Positions 1 through 10,020 of a stretch of 64,000 bases of DNA are shown in pieces. The notes beneath the pieces were generated by a model that saw only the letters and a list, made by a program, of their open reading frames with translations, was not told the DNA's origin and did not search any database. Both the position numbers and the translations under genes were made by a program. Every line of letters begins with the position of its first letter. Position 1 is the stretch's first letter. The stretch is from the NCBI RefSeq assembly GCF_012935695.1, contig NZ_CP052859.1:1157001-1221000 (forward strand). Direction: 5' to 3'. The DNA is from Pseudomonas sp. ADAK18 (GTDB taxonomy: Bacteria; Pseudomonadota; Gammaproteobacteria; Pseudomonadales; Pseudomonadaceae).

Positions 1-3000
1 ATTACGGCCAGCCTGGCGAACCATTTTTTTGGGACTTACGCCGGTAAACTGCAAATCGACGCGCGGACACTGGCGGTCCCCGTGGAAGATGTTGACGAAG
101 AGGTCCGCAAGCGACGCTTGCTCGAGTATCTGGATGCCGGGTTGACGTTGCTCAACCTTGCCGGTTTCGTCGTCCCTGCGCTGGGGTTATTGATGACGGG
201 GGTCGCGGTAGGGCAGATGCTCAGTGAGGTGTATGAGGGTATTGAAGACTGGCGGCGTGGTGACAAGGACGAAGCGCTCAAGCAGTTGGGCGCCGTGGCG
301 GAAAATATCACCTCAATGGTGTTGTTCGCAGCGGGAGCCAAGGTTGTCGGTAAGGTATTGAGGCGAGCCCGGTTAAGCTTTGATGCCCACTTCCAGGAGT
401 TGGAGGCCGTACGCTCGAACGACGGCAACATGCGGTTGTGGCGCCCGGACATTGCACAGTACAGCCATGATCAACTTCTGCTCGATGGTGTGGTTGAAGA
501 TGCCGAAGGTATCTACAGGGTGGATGGCCATACGTATGTCAAAGTCGATGGTTTCGTCCATCGGGTTTCGTTCGACTCAAGGCAGGGCCGATGGCGGGCT
601 CACCACCCCGTGCGGCAGACGGCCTATCGCCCGGGATTGCTGCATAACGGCGAAGGGGTCTGGCGCTTTTCCTTTGAAAAACCGCAAGAGTGGGAAGACC
701 AACACTATCTCTTTTCACGCCTCGACCCGACGAGTCGACACCCCAGGCTGGACTCCAGAAAGTTGCGACTGATTACGGAGATCATGGATAAACCCCACCG
801 CTGGGGTTACCACCTGGCCGAGGAGTGCCTGCCTTTTCCCGCGCGCTTTCGTGATTTATACGAGCGCTTCAGGCTGGAGCAGTCTATTCGTGATCTGATC
901 TGGCTCCTGGAACGCGGTGTTTATCTCAATGCTGAAAGTGCGGCCTTGCAGATGCATGCCTTGCCGCTGCTGCCCGGATGGCCCAAGGGTCGCTATTTCG
1001 AGGTGCAGGACGCCCAGGGCGGCGTCAAGGCGCGCTATCCCGCCAACGGGCTGGCTGACGATGTCAGTCAGCGCTTGACCATCACCGAGCAGGCACTGAG
1101 TGAGGGGCAAGTATTTGATGTGTTGTTGTCGCGGTTGGATGACGAACAAAAGATCGGCCTGCTGGGAGACGGTGTTGCCGCGAATGAGGAACACACCGTA
1201 TTGGCGCGTCGATTACTCGCCCACCTCAAGGCTGATCGCAAGCCACTGTTTGAGCAGTTGTATCAGTCTTATGACGGGCCGGCGGCGCAAGAGTGGGAGC
1301 CGCTCAGGAAGGCATACCCGCAATTGCCGTGCACGGCGATCCGCGAGTTGATGGCTGAGGCGCAGACGGTGGAGCGTGAGTCGCTGCGCGATAATCAGCG
1401 TGTCCCCATGGCGCTGGCAGAGTCGGTGGGGCGCGTACTGGACGAGCAGCGCCTGGACCGCGCCCTTGCCGGTTTCGAACTGCCGGAGTTGGCCGACTTC
1501 GACACACAGTGTGTCGGGGTTCGAATGCTGCCGCGCATTGAGGGGTGGGATGAGAAGCTGTGGATGGAACTGCGCCAGGATTCGCCCCGAGGTGATCTAT
1601 TGGCCCTTGGCGCGGTGGAAGGCGCCGACGTGCGCCGCCGGGTGGTGGTCAGGTCTTCGGCAGGTTTTCAGCCGTTCGATGACAACGGCGAGAGCCTCGA
1701 TAACGTCCAGTCTGGCCCGGACGCAATGTTCGAGGCGATTGCGCGCACGCTCGAGGATAAGCAACGAACAGCCCTGGGACTGTCGCTGACGGAGAGCGAA
1801 AATGGTTGGAGACTGCGCCGTATGGTTGCCGCCAGGGCTCAGAGTGAGCGTGATATGGCGGCCGAGGCCTTTTCAGATAGAAGCCGCGAACCGCTGACGG
1901 TAGAAAAGCCCTGCAGGGTCTCGGATTCCCCGGTGAGGCCAGTGGTGCGTCCCACCGCATTGGTGCGCAAACTGAAGAAGCTTTATCCCCTGATCAGTGA
2001 CCTACAGGCATCTGATCTGCTGATGGATCTGGGGGTCGATGATCTCGCCCGGGCCAAGGCAGTAGAACGTCTGCGGGCAGACCTGCGCCGTCTGCGCGCC
2101 ATCCTCAAACACTGGAAGACCAACATCAGCGGCCTGGATAAACAACCTGGCCTCAGAGATATTCGCCAGAGTCGCCAGCAAGTGGCCGAACGCATTGAAG
2201 CCTGTTGGCGGCGGCAAAGCTTCCTCCTGAATGAACAGCAAGAGTCGGTTGCCGGCCTGACTCTGGATGGGATGCGTGTTGGCACCTTGCCGGTGCTGCC
2301 TCCCGAGATTCGTTTCGACCATGTCCAGCAGTTGTCGCTAAAAAACATGCGCCTGAAGGATGACGTCGCCTACTTCCTGAAGTGTTTCAAGGGGCTGCGA
2401 CGCCTGGACATGGACCGTAACCAGTTGACCCGGTTGCCGGAATACCTTTCTCGGATGCCCGAGCTCGACAGTTTGTCAGTGGCCAGCAACCAGCTTGCGC
2501 TGACTGAGTACACCCGGCGCAAGCTGGCCGACCTGAGCACGTTGCGCCTGCTGAACCTGAGCCACAACCCGGTTGAGGGCAGCCTGGATGTGGGCAAGAT
2601 GCGCGATTTGCACACCCTGTTGTTACAGGACACAAAAATCACTGACGTGCCCACAGGCCTTGAGCGGCTGGGCTACCTGGATCAAGTGGACCTGCGTGAC
2701 AACTGGATAACCCTTCTGCCCGACTGGTTGTTCACGTCGACACGTAGTTTCAGTCAGGCGATCAACCTGGGAGGCAACCCATTATCCCGCTCGACAGTTA
2801 CGGCGCTCAACCGCTACCGCGAGGAAGTCGGGATTGGCATGGGCTATGTGGATGACGACCCGCCACGTTTCACCGAGTTAAAAGCCCGGGCGTTGTGGTT
2901 ACCGGATGAGGTGGCAGCCAGAAACGCCACTAAGCGCAGTACGTGGGCCAACCTGCGCGATGACCCGGAGTCGACACCTTTGTTCGAGGTACTGGCCCAG

Positions 3001-3750
3001 TTGGCCGGCACCGCTGACAGCCGTTACGTGCGTGAAGACTTGAGCCGGCGGGTTTGGGAAGTACTGCAGTCAACTCATGACAGCGTCGATCTGCGTGAAC
3101 GGGTCTTTGAACTGGCGGCACACCCGATGAACTGCGCGGATGGGGCCGCCGATATTTTCAGTCAGATGGAAGTCCTGATGGAGGTCGAGAAGGCGACTCG
3201 ACTGTCCGCACGTGTTCAGGGGCATCCTGCAGTGCTGCTGAAGTTGGGGCGTGGTTTGTTTCGTCTCAGCCAAGTGGAACAAATTGCCGCGGGTCATGCG
3301 GTTGATAACCCGACCCTGGAACCGTTGGAAATCAGCCTGGCGTACCGCACTGGGTTGGCCAAGATCCTCGACCTGCCGGGGCAGCCCAGGCATGTACGGT
3401 TCACATCGTCGGCCAATGTAACCAGCGATGGCCTGGAAGAGGCGCACCAACGGGTACGTGCCGCGGAGTTGTCGCCTGCACTTTTGCGCTTCATCACGCA
3501 ACTGTCCTTCTGGAAGTCCTACCTCAAACAGCAATTTCCTCAGTCATTCGCTACGGCAACCGAGCCGTTTGACACCCAGCAGCAAGCCCTCTTTGAGAAC
3601 AGCCAGGCCCTCACGGACGGCGAGTACCTGCGTCAAATGGAAGCGCTGCGCTCACCTCGCAAGCGGGCAGTAAACGGAGTGGTTGAGCGCTTGACCCAGC
3701 AAATAATCAGAAACCAGGACCTTGGTATCTGTCATGTGCCTGAACGGTAG
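1..3750 (+). CDS. LRR/NEL-domain E3 ubiquitin ligase-like large protein (5' truncated by window)
   Basis: The reading frame is open from base 1, so the true start lies upstream; the GTG at 82 is only an internal codon. Seen: a hydrophobic pair of segments near 130-330 (LNLAGFVVPALGLLM and following), then about 1.9 kb without clear motifs, a leucine-rich repeat block at about 2330-2800 (repeats such as LRRLDMDRNQLTRLP), and a C-terminal domain from about 2870. That last domain resembles the NEL domain of IpaH/SspH: the Cys of NCADGAAD (codon at 3133) fits the catalytic CxD motif, and LGRGLFRLSQVEQIA and the YRTGLAKILDLP region fit the family pattern. NEL proteins transfer ubiquitin to host proteins. 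In Pseudomonas such proteins often carry an N-terminal toxin-like region (DUF6543 type), to which the visible N-part may belong. The delivery route is not visible. I am confident of LRR plus NEL and unsure of the biological role. Confidence 0.85.
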   Translation: MTASLANHFFGTYAGKLQIDARTLAVPVEDVDEEVRKRRLLEYLDAGLTLLNLAGFVVPALGLLMTGVAVGQMLSEVYEGIEDWRRGDKDEALKQLGAVAENITSMVLFAAGAKVVGKVLRRARLSFDAHFQELEAVRSNDGNMRLWRPDIAQYSHDQLLLDGVVEDAEGIYRVDGHTYVKVDGFVHRVSFDSRQGRWRAHHPVRQTAYRPGLLHNGEGVWRFSFEKPQEWEDQHYLFSRLDPTSRHPRLDSRKLRLITEIMDKPHRWGYHLAEECLPFPARFRDLYERFRLEQSIRDLIWLLERGVYLNAESAALQMHALPLLPGWPKGRYFEVQDAQGGVKARYPANGLADDVSQRLTITEQALSEGQVFDVLLSRLDDEQKIGLLGDGVAANEEHTVLARRLLAHLKADRKPLFEQLYQSYDGPAAQEWEPLRKAYPQLPCTAIRELMAEAQTVERESLRDNQRVPMALAESVGRVLDEQRLDRALAGFELPELADFDTQCVGVRMLPRIEGWDEKLWMELRQDSPRGDLLALGAVEGADVRRRVVVRSSAGFQPFDDNGESLDNVQSGPDAMFEAIARTLEDKQRTALGLSLTESENGWRLRRMVAARAQSERDMAAEAFSDRSREPLTVEKPCRVSDSPVRPVVRPTALVRKLKKLYPLISDLQASDLLMDLGVDDLARAKAVERLRADLRRLRAILKHWKTNISGLDKQPGLRDIRQSRQQVAERIEACWRRQSFLLNEQQESVAGLTLDGMRVGTLPVLPPEIRFDHVQQLSLKNMRLKDDVAYFLKCFKGLRRLDMDRNQLTRLPEYLSRMPELDSLSVASNQLALTEYTRRKLADLSTLRLLNLSHNPVEGSLDVGKMRDLHTLLLQDTKITDVPTGLERLGYLDQVDLRDNWITLLPDWLFTSTRSFSQAINLGGNPLSRSTVTALNRYREEVGIGMGYVDDDPPRFTELKARALWLPDEVAARNATKRSTWANLRDDPESTPLFEVLAQLAGTADSRYVREDLSRRVWEVLQSTHDSVDLRERVFELAAHPMNCADGAADIFSQMEVLMEVEKATRLSARVQGHPAVLLKLGRGLFRLSQVEQIAAGHAVDNPTLEPLEISLAYRTGLAKILDLPGQPRHVRFTSSANVTSDGLEEAHQRVRAAELSPALLRFITQLSFWKSYLKQQFPQSFATATEPFDTQQQALFENSQALTDGEYLRQMEALRSPRKRAVNGVVERLTQQIIRNQDLGICHVPER

Positions 3751-3863
3751 GCGAGTCCCTGCCATTGGGGCCGGCGATTGATCCACGGCAAGGCCCTGGG
3801 AATTCCTTGCCCGCAGTGATGCCCAATCCGCTAGTCTTGATCCATCTTGGAAGGGAGCCGCTC

Positions 3864-5384
3864 ATGTTTGAATCTGCCGAAATCGGTCACGCCATCGACA
3901 AAGAGACTTACGACGCCGAAGTTCCGGCGTTGCGCGAAGCCTTGTTGGAAGTGCAGTACGAGTTGCAGCAACAAGGGCGGTTCCCGGTGATTGTGCTGAT
4001 CAACGGCATCGAAGGCGCCGGCAAGGGTGAAACCGTCAAGCTGCTCAATGAGTGGATGGACCCACGCCTGATCGAGGTGCGCACCTTTGACCAGCAGACC
4101 GACGAAGAGCTGGCCCGCCCGCCAGCCTGGCGCTACTGGCGCCAATTGCCGGCCAAGGGCCGCATGGGTGTCTTCTTCGGCAACTGGTACAGCCAGATGC
4201 TCCAGAGCCGGGTTCACGGTGAGATCAAGGATGCGCGACTCGACCAGGCGATCGCCGGTGCCGAGCGTTTGGAAAAGATGCTGTGCGATGAAGGTGCCTT
4301 GATCTTCAAGTTCTGGTTCCACCTGTCCAAAAAACAAATGAAGGCGCGGCTCAAGGCGTTGCAGGACGACCCGCTGCACAGCTGGCGCATCAGCCCGCTG
4401 GACTGGCAGCAGTCCGAGACCTACGACAAGTTCGTGCATTTCGGCGAGCGCGTATTGCGCCGCACCAGCCGGGACTATGCGCCCTGGCATGTGATCGAAG
4501 GCGTGGATGCCCACTACCGTGGGCTGACCGTCGGCAAGATCCTGCTGGAAGGCCTGCAAAGCGCCTTGAAAGTGCCCAAGGGCAAAGCCAGTGGCATGAA
4601 CCCGGCGCCGTTGCCGTCCGCCGTGGACCAGATGAGCTTGCTCGACAGCCTGGACATGACCCTGCGCCTGGATAAGGACGATTACGAGGAACAGTTGATT
4701 ACCGAGCAGGCCAGGTTCTCTGGCTTGATGCGCGACAAACGCATGCGCAAGCACGCCCTGGTGACTGTGTTTGAAGGCAACGACGCGGCGGGCAAGGGAG
4801 GGGCGATTCGCCGGGTTGCGGCCGCACTCGATCCACGCCAATACCACATCGTGCCGATTGCCGCACCCACCGAGGACGAGCGGGCCCAACCTTATTTGTG
4901 GCGCTTCTGGCGCCAGATTCCGGCACGGGGCATGTTCACTGTGTTCGACCGCTCGTGGTATGGGCGGGTGCTGGTGGAGCGGATCGAAGGGTTCTGTACG
5001 CCGGCGGACTGGATGCGTGCCTACGGCGAGATCAACGACTTCGAAGAGCAACTGCGGGATGCCGGTGTGATCGTGGTCAAGTTCTGGCTGGCCATCGACA
5101 AACAGACCCAGCTGGAACGGTTCCAGGCCCGGGAAGAGATTCCGTTCAAACGCTTCAAGATCACCGAAGACGACTGGCGCAACCGCGACAAGTGGGACGC
5201 CTACCGGGCGGCGGTGGGCGATATGGTCGATCGCACCAGCACTGAGGTTTCACCCTGGACGTTGGTTGAGGCCAATGACAAACGCTGGGCGCGGGTCAAG
5301 GTGTTGCGCACCATCAACCGGGCGCTGGAGGACGCATTCGACAAGTCCGACAAACATGACAAAAAGGGCAAGAAGAAAAAGTAA
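3864..5384 (+). CDS. pap: Polyphosphate:AMP phosphotransferase (two-domain PPK2)
   Basis: A 506-residue protein made of two tandem PPK2 kinase modules. Each has its own Walker A-like loop: GIEGAGKG at about residues 48-55 and GNDAAGKGG at about 305-313. Paired DxxxWxR/RFWRQIP-type segments follow each loop. Class II PPK2 enzymes of this size use polyphosphate to phosphorylate AMP to ADP in the cytoplasm. The ATG at 3864 is chosen because GGAAGGGAG lies just upstream; the frame is open about 100 bases further 5' but without family-like sequence. The C-terminus is a lysine-rich tail. The gene stands alone between the NEL gene and a thiolase. Confidence 0.9.
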   Translation: MFESAEIGHAIDKETYDAEVPALREALLEVQYELQQQGRFPVIVLINGIEGAGKGETVKLLNEWMDPRLIEVRTFDQQTDEELARPPAWRYWRQLPAKGRMGVFFGNWYSQMLQSRVHGEIKDARLDQAIAGAERLEKMLCDEGALIFKFWFHLSKKQMKARLKALQDDPLHSWRISPLDWQQSETYDKFVHFGERVLRRTSRDYAPWHVIEGVDAHYRGLTVGKILLEGLQSALKVPKGKASGMNPAPLPSAVDQMSLLDSLDMTLRLDKDDYEEQLITEQARFSGLMRDKRMRKHALVTVFEGNDAAGKGGAIRRVAAALDPRQYHIVPIAAPTEDERAQPYLWRFWRQIPARGMFTVFDRSWYGRVLVERIEGFCTPADWMRAYGEINDFEEQLRDAGVIVVKFWLAIDKQTQLERFQAREEIPFKRFKITEDDWRNRDKWDAYRAAVGDMVDRTSTEVSPWTLVEANDKRWARVKVLRTINRALEDAFDKSDKHDKKGKKKK

Positions 5385-5524
5385 TCCCTGTGGAGAGGGG
5401 GCTCATTCACCTTCGGGGATCTGTCGATACCTGAGACATACGCGGGATGAATGATTGTCGCGGTTGATGAGGGCTGGATCTATGCTCGATCCATCTCTCT
5501 ACCACCACAACAAGAGGCAAGCCC

Positions 5525-6709
5525 ATGCGTGAAGTAGTGATTGTCGACAGCGTGCGAACCGGCCTGGCCAAGTCTTTTCGCGGCAAGTTCAACCAGACCC
5601 GCCCTGATGACATGGCTGCCCATTGCGTCAATGCGCTGCTGGCCCGCAACGGTATTGATCCGGCCAGTGTCGAGGATTGCATCGTTGGCGCCGGCTCCAA
5701 CGAAGGGGCTCAGGGCTATAACATTGGCCGCAACGTCGCGGTGTTGTCGCGCCTGGGCACAGGCACGGCGGGTATGACCCTCAACCGTTTCTGCTCCTCG
5801 GGTTTGCAGGCGATTGCCATCGCGGCCAACCAGATTGCTTCTGGCTGCAGCGACATCATCGTTGCGGGCGGGGTCGAGTCCATCAGCCTGACCATGAAAA
5901 GCGTCAACACCGACAACCTGATCAACCCGCTCCTCAAGGAGCAGGTGCCGGGCATCTATTTCCCCATGGGCCAGACCGCCGAAATAGTCGCTCGCCGCTA
6001 CCACGTCAGCCGCGAAGACCAGGATCTGTACGCCCTGCAAAGCCAGCAGCGTACCGCCCAGGCGCAGGCGGATGGTCTGTTCGATGATGAAATCGTGCCG
6101 ATGGAGGTCAAGTACAAGGTTGAGGACAAAAACACCGGTGAGGTACAGATCCTTGATGGCGTGGTGGATCGGGATGACTGCAACCGCCCGAACACCACCT
6201 TGGCCAGTCTGGCCGGTTTGAAACCGGTGTTCGCCGAGGACGGCTCGGTGACGGCGGGCAACTCGTCGCAGTTGTCTGATGGTGCCTCGATGACGCTGGT
6301 GATGAGCCTGGAAAAAGCCCTGGAACTGGGGCTCAAACCTAAGGCATTTTTTCGCGGCTTTACGGTGGCCGGCTGCGAGCCGGACGAGATGGGTATTGGC
6401 CCGGTGTTCTCTGTGCCCAAGCTGCTTAAGGCGCGGGGGTTGCAAGTGGCGGATATCGACCTGTGGGAACTCAATGAGGCGTTTGCCTCCCAGTGCCTGT
6501 ATGCGCGCAATCGGTTGGAAATCGACAATGCCAAATACAACGTCAACGGCGGGTCGATTTCCATTGGTCACCCGTTCGGCATGACCGGGTCGCGGCAGGT
6601 CGGGCATCTGGTGCGGGAGTTGCAGCGGCGCAATTTGCGTTATGGGATCGTCACCATGTGCGTGGGTGGTGGGATGGGCGCGACCGGGCTGTTTGAGGCC
6701 GTGCGCTAA
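5525..6709 (+). CDS. Acetyl-CoA C-acyltransferase (thiolase)
   Basis: A 394-residue protein of normal thiolase length. Seen: nucleophile Cys90 in NRFCSSGLQA, His349 in ISIGHPFGMTG and the second catalytic Cys379 in CVGGGMGATG, together with the NEAFA motif. Thiolases cleave 3-ketoacyl-CoA with CoA, or condense two acetyl-CoA. The sequence looks closer to the FadA/FadI degradative type than to PhaA, but substrate length cannot be read from it. No beta-oxidation partner is adjacent. The ATG at 5525 has a purine-rich AAGAGGCAA just upstream. Confidence 0.88.
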   Translation: MREVVIVDSVRTGLAKSFRGKFNQTRPDDMAAHCVNALLARNGIDPASVEDCIVGAGSNEGAQGYNIGRNVAVLSRLGTGTAGMTLNRFCSSGLQAIAIAANQIASGCSDIIVAGGVESISLTMKSVNTDNLINPLLKEQVPGIYFPMGQTAEIVARRYHVSREDQDLYALQSQQRTAQAQADGLFDDEIVPMEVKYKVEDKNTGEVQILDGVVDRDDCNRPNTTLASLAGLKPVFAEDGSVTAGNSSQLSDGASMTLVMSLEKALELGLKPKAFFRGFTVAGCEPDEMGIGPVFSVPKLLKARGLQVADIDLWELNEAFASQCLYARNRLEIDNAKYNVNGGSISIGHPFGMTGSRQVGHLVRELQRRNLRYGIVTMCVGGGMGATGLFEAVR

Positions 6710-6736
6710 CCGATCTTGCCTTGTAAACCCGATCAG

Positions 6737-6764
6737 TGTGGGAGCAGGCAAGCCAGCTCCCACA
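6737..6764. repeat. REP-type palindrome
   Basis: TGTGGGAGC and GCTCCCACA arms enclose a short GGCAAGCCA core, 27 bases after the thiolase stop. This is the same GTGGGAGC family as the larger element at 26521-26607, here as a single short palindrome. It could act as a transcript end stabiliser or terminator for the thiolase gene. Confidence 0.8.
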
Positions 6765-6859
6765 TTTGATTTGTGGCGTGTCCTACAAAAACCTCGCCCA
6801 AGTCCCGCCTGATCACCCTAGAATGCTGGTTCCTCCACCTCTGGCTTTTTGGGGCGCTC

Positions 6860-7813
6860 ATGCACATCTCATCCGGCCGCTGGGTCTACGGTTTATCCCT
6901 GGCCCTGCTGACCGCGCTGCTCTGGGGCATTTTGCCCATCAAGCTCAAGCAAGTCCTGCAGGTGATGGACCCGATCACCGTGACCTGGTTTCGCCTGACC
7001 GTGTCCGGCCTTTGCCTGTTCGCCTACCTCGCTACGGTCAAGCGCCTGCCGAGTCGAAGCGTGTTGGGGCCGCGCGGTGGCTGGCTGGTAGCGATGGCGG
7101 TGTGCGGGCTGGTGGGCAACTACGTGTTGTATCTGGTGGGGCTGAACCTACTGAGCCCGGGTACCGCGCAACTGGTGGTGCAAGTGGGGCCGATCTTTCT
7201 GATGATCGCCAGTGTGTTCATCTTCAAGGAGCGCTTCAGTGTGGGGCAGGGCATGGGCCTGCTGGTGCTGATTATCGGTTTCGGGCTGTTCTTCAACCAG
7301 CGCCTGGAAGAACTGCTGACGTCCTTGGGGAATTACACCGCCGGGGTGTTGACCATCCTGCTCGCGACCACCATCTGGACCTTCTACGCCTTGGGTCAGA
7401 AGCAGTTGCTCACGGTATGGAACTCCTTGCAGGTGATGATGGTGATCTACCTGTCGTGCGCCGTGTTGTTGACGCCCTGGGCGCATCCTCTGGAAGCGTT
7501 GCAACTGAACCCGCTGCAAGGCTGGCTGTTGCTCGCCTGCTGCCTGAACACGCTGATTGCCTACGGTGCGTTTGCCGAGGCGCTGGCCCATTGGGAGGCG
7601 TCGCGGGTCAGCGCGACCCTGGCGATGACGCCCTTGGTGACCTTTGCCGCAGTAGCCGTTGCGGCGGGGCTGTGGCCCGAGTATGTGCATGCCGAGCAAA
7701 TCAATGCGTTGGGTTATGGCGGTGCGGTGTTGGTGGTGCTGGGGTCTGCGATGGTGGCATTGGTGCCTTCGTTGCTCGCCGGGCTCAGGGCCCGGCGGGT
7801 ACGACTGTTGTAG
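6860..7813 (+). CDS. EamA/DMT-family membrane transporter
   Basis: A 317-residue integral membrane protein with about ten hydrophobic helices in two EamA repeats. The first repeat begins SLALLTALLWGILPI and the second is at about residue 155 onward (LTILLATTIWTFYALGQK). The drug/metabolite transporter superfamily exports small metabolites or amino acids; no substrate can be assigned. The ATG at 6860 places the first helix at the very N-terminus; the 5' open extension begins in REP-flanking DNA and looks non-coding. The stop codon lies at the edge of a REP pair. Confidence 0.85.
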   Translation: MHISSGRWVYGLSLALLTALLWGILPIKLKQVLQVMDPITVTWFRLTVSGLCLFAYLATVKRLPSRSVLGPRGGWLVAMAVCGLVGNYVLYLVGLNLLSPGTAQLVVQVGPIFLMIASVFIFKERFSVGQGMGLLVLIIGFGLFFNQRLEELLTSLGNYTAGVLTILLATTIWTFYALGQKQLLTVWNSLQVMMVIYLSCAVLLTPWAHPLEALQLNPLQGWLLLACCLNTLIAYGAFAEALAHWEASRVSATLAMTPLVTFAAVAVAAGLWPEYVHAEQINALGYGGAVLVVLGSAMVALVPSLLAGLRARRVRLL

Positions 7814-7911
7814 CCGATGCCGAGGCACGAGGCTGCGATGCGTGTCCGCAGGACCGCCCTCGGGGGTCGCTTCGCCACCCATTGCAGCCTCGTGCCTCGG
7901 CAGCGGCTACA
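7809..7911. repeat. REP pair (REPIN-like) between two convergent genes
   Basis: The left arm, at 7809, begins TGTAGCCGATGCCGAGGCAC and ends in GAGGCTGCGAT. The right arm at 7881-7911 is its inverted copy, ending CTCGGCAGCGGCTACA, with one mismatch in the shared core (GATGCC against GCTGCC). It lies between the EamA stop and the convergent fumC stop and could be a bidirectional transcript end. An AGCAGCTAC repeat (about 7911-7930) follows and supplies the fumC stop codon. Confidence 0.85.
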
Positions 7912-7924
7912 GCAGCTACAGCAG

Positions 7925-9301
7925 CTACACCATGTTCTCCGGTTTCACCCAGGCATCAAACTCAGCATCGGTCAGGTAACCCAACGCCAACGCCGCTTCC
8001 CGTAACGTCAGTCTTTCGGCATAAGCCTTCTTGGCGATTTCAGCTGACTTGTCGTAGCCGATATGCGGGTTCAGCGCCGTCACCAGCATTAAGCCACGCT
8101 CCAGGTGCTGGGCCATTTGTTCGGCGTCAGGCTCCAACCCTGCAATGCAATGCTGTTGGAAGTTGCTGCAGCCGTCGGCCAACAGGCGAATCGATTCGAG
8201 CAGGTTGTGGATAATCACCGGCTTGTACACGTTCAACTGCAAGTGGCCTTGGCTGGCGGCAAAGCCGATGGTCACGTCATTGCCCATCACTTGGCAGGCC
8301 AGCATCGACAGGGCTTCACACTGGGTCGGGTTGACCTTGCCAGGCATGATCGAACTGCCGGGCTCATTGGCTGGCAACTTGACTTCCGCCAGCCCCGCGC
8401 GAGGGCCGGAACCCAATAGGCGCAAGTCGTTGGCGATTTTCATCAGGGCCACGGCCAGGGTTTTCAGGGCGCCAGATAAGGTGGTCAGCGGTTCATGCCC
8501 GGCCAATGCGGCGAACTTGTTCGGCGCCGTGACAAACGGCAGGCCTGACAGCGCCCCCAGCTCCGATGCAATCGCCTCGCCAAAACCGTGGGGCGAGTTG
8601 AGCCCGGTGCCGACGGCGGTGCCGCCCTGAGCCAGCTCGTACACGGGGGGCAGAGCGCTGCGAATCGCCCGTTCGGCGTAGTCCAGTTGCGCGATGAACG
8701 CCGAGACTTCCTGGCCGAAGGTGATCGGCGTGGCATCCATCATGTGGGTGCGACCGGTCTTCACCAGCTTCATATGGCGCGCCGACAACTCCGCCAGGCC
8801 GCCGGACAGCTCGCGGATGGCCGGCAACAAGTGCTGGTTGACCGCCTGGGCAGCCGCAATGTTCATGGCGGTGGGGAAGCAGTCGTTGGAACTCTGGGAG
8901 CGGTTGACGTGATCGTTGGGGTGTACCGGGACTTTGCCGCCGCGGGGCTTGCCCGAGAGCTCGTTGGCGCGACCGGCGATCACTTCGTTGGCGTTCATGT
9001 TGCTCTGGGTGCCACTGCCGGTCTGCCAGACCACCAGAGGGAACTGGTCGTCGTGCTGGCCGTCGAGCACTTCGTCGGCGGCTTGTTCGATCAGCCGGGC
9101 GATGTCGGCGGGCAGGTCGCCGTTACGGTCGTTGACCCGTGCGGCGGCTTTCTTGATCAGGGCCAGTGCGTGCAGTACCGCCAGGGGCATGCGCTGGTCG
9201 CCAATGGCGAAGTTGACCAGTGAGCGTTGGGTCTGAGCACCCCAGTAAGCGTCGTCCGGGACTTGCACTTCTCCCAGGCTGTCGGTTTCGATACGGCTCA
9301 T
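7925..9301 (-). CDS. fumC: Class II fumarate hydratase
   Basis: A 458-residue protein that interconverts fumarate and L-malate in the TCA cycle. Class II enzymes need no iron-sulfur cluster. Seen: the aspartase/fumarase signature [11 protein letters not shown], the substrate-site segments [10 protein letters not shown] and [10 protein letters not shown], and [10 protein letters not shown]. The ATG at 9301 ([11 protein letters not shown]) is preferred over one six codons upstream because it fits the usual family N-terminus. It is transcribed toward the EamA gene and divergently from the DUF2059 gene. A FumC next to bolA, trhO, an ABC exporter and rbdA matches the fumC2 neighbourhood I recall from P. 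aeruginosa. Confidence 0.95.
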   Translation of the reverse strand: MSRIETDSLGEVQVPDDAYWGAQTQRSLVNFAIGDQRMPLAVLHALALIKKAAARVNDRNGDLPADIARLIEQAADEVLDGQHDDQFPLVVWQTGSGTQSNMNANEVIAGRANELSGKPRGGKVPVHPNDHVNRSQSSNDCFPTAMNIAAAQAVNQHLLPAIRELSGGLAELSARHMKLVKTGRTHMMDATPITFGQEVSAFIAQLDYAERAIRSALPPVYELAQGGTAVGTGLNSPHGFGEAIASELGALSGLPFVTAPNKFAALAGHEPLTTLSGALKTLAVALMKIANDLRLLGSGPRAGLAEVKLPANEPGSSIMPGKVNPTQCEALSMLACQVMGNDVTIGFAASQGHLQLNVYKPVIIHNLLESIRLLADGCSNFQQHCIAGLEPDAEQMAQHLERGLMLVTALNPHIGYDKSAEIAKKAYAERLTLREAALALGYLTDAEFDAWVKPENMV

Positions 9302-9495
9302 CGGGCACACTCCTTCCAAGACATGATTTCGCAGTTTAGGCCGTGATCGCTGTGAGGGGTTCCCCTGTGGTCTGTTTATCGACTTTCGTCGCGCAAATGC
9401 AGGCTCTATAAGGGGTGGGGTTGAGCGCCGAGGTTTTTTAGGCGCAGAATGGTCGCCCTTGGGGTCTTACCTCGCCTGCTAGAAAAGGAAACTCG

Positions 9496-10014
9496 ATGAC
9501 TCGTCTTCGTGCCATCTGTACCGCGGTTGCTCTGGTATGTGCCAGCGGCCAGGTTTTTGCCGATACCGCCAGCCACAACGCCAGTGCCGAAGCCTTCCTT
9601 ACGCTGGCCCATGCTGACAAGCTGGGTACCCCGGTGTACATGCAAGTGCAGCAAATGTTCGCTCAGCGTTTCGAGCAGACCAAGGCGCCTGCTACCAAGC
9701 AAAGCGTGCTGGACAGCTACCAGGCCAAGGCCAACGCTGCCCTGGACCAGGCCATCGGCTGGAACAAACTCAAGCCTGACATGGTCAAGCTCTACACCAC
9801 TAACTTCAGCGAATCCGAGCTCAAGGACTTGGTTGCGTTCTACCAGTCGCCCCTGGGCAAGAAAGTCCTGGAAAAAATGCCTCAGTTGACCCAGCAATCG
9901 GCCCAGATGACCCAGGCCAAGCTGGAAAGCGCAGTACCTGTGGTGAACAAGCTGTTGGAAGACATGACCAACGAACTGACACCGAAAGCCGCAGCACCGG
10001 CCAAAAAGAAGTAA
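9496..10014 (+). CDS. Exported DUF2059-family protein
   Basis: A 172-residue protein with a clear signal peptide (MTRLRAICTAVALVCASGQVF, likely cleavage after VFA), then a mostly helical domain with the family pattern LKDLVAFYQSPLGKKVLEKMP. It ends in a lysine-rich tail (APAKKK). DUF2059 proteins are periplasmic and their function is unknown. AAAAGGAAA lies upstream of the ATG. It is followed 6 bases later by the bolA-like gene, so the two are probably cotranscribed. Confidence 0.85.
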   Translation: MTRLRAICTAVALVCASGQVFADTASHNASAEAFLTLAHADKLGTPVYMQVQQMFAQRFEQTKAPATKQSVLDSYQAKANAALDQAIGWNKLKPDMVKLYTTNFSESELKDLVAFYQSPLGKKVLEKMPQLTQQSAQMTQAKLESAVPVVNKLLEDMTNELTPKAAAPAKKK

Positions 10015-10020
10015 TCAGGA

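Noticed and set aside
3831..5051. 406-codon open frame antisense to the polyphosphate:AMP phosphotransferase gene
   Set aside because: A GC-rich shadow frame; composition is rich in Gln/His/Ala and no family is recognisable.
5480..6763. 427-codon open frame antisense to the thiolase gene
   Set aside because: A shadow of the thiolase gene; it also runs into the REP palindrome.
6736..8214. 492-codon frame overlapping the EamA gene and the 3' end of fumC
   Set aside because: It crosses two REP elements and a convergent gene; the EamA frame has the membrane-protein pattern and this one does not.
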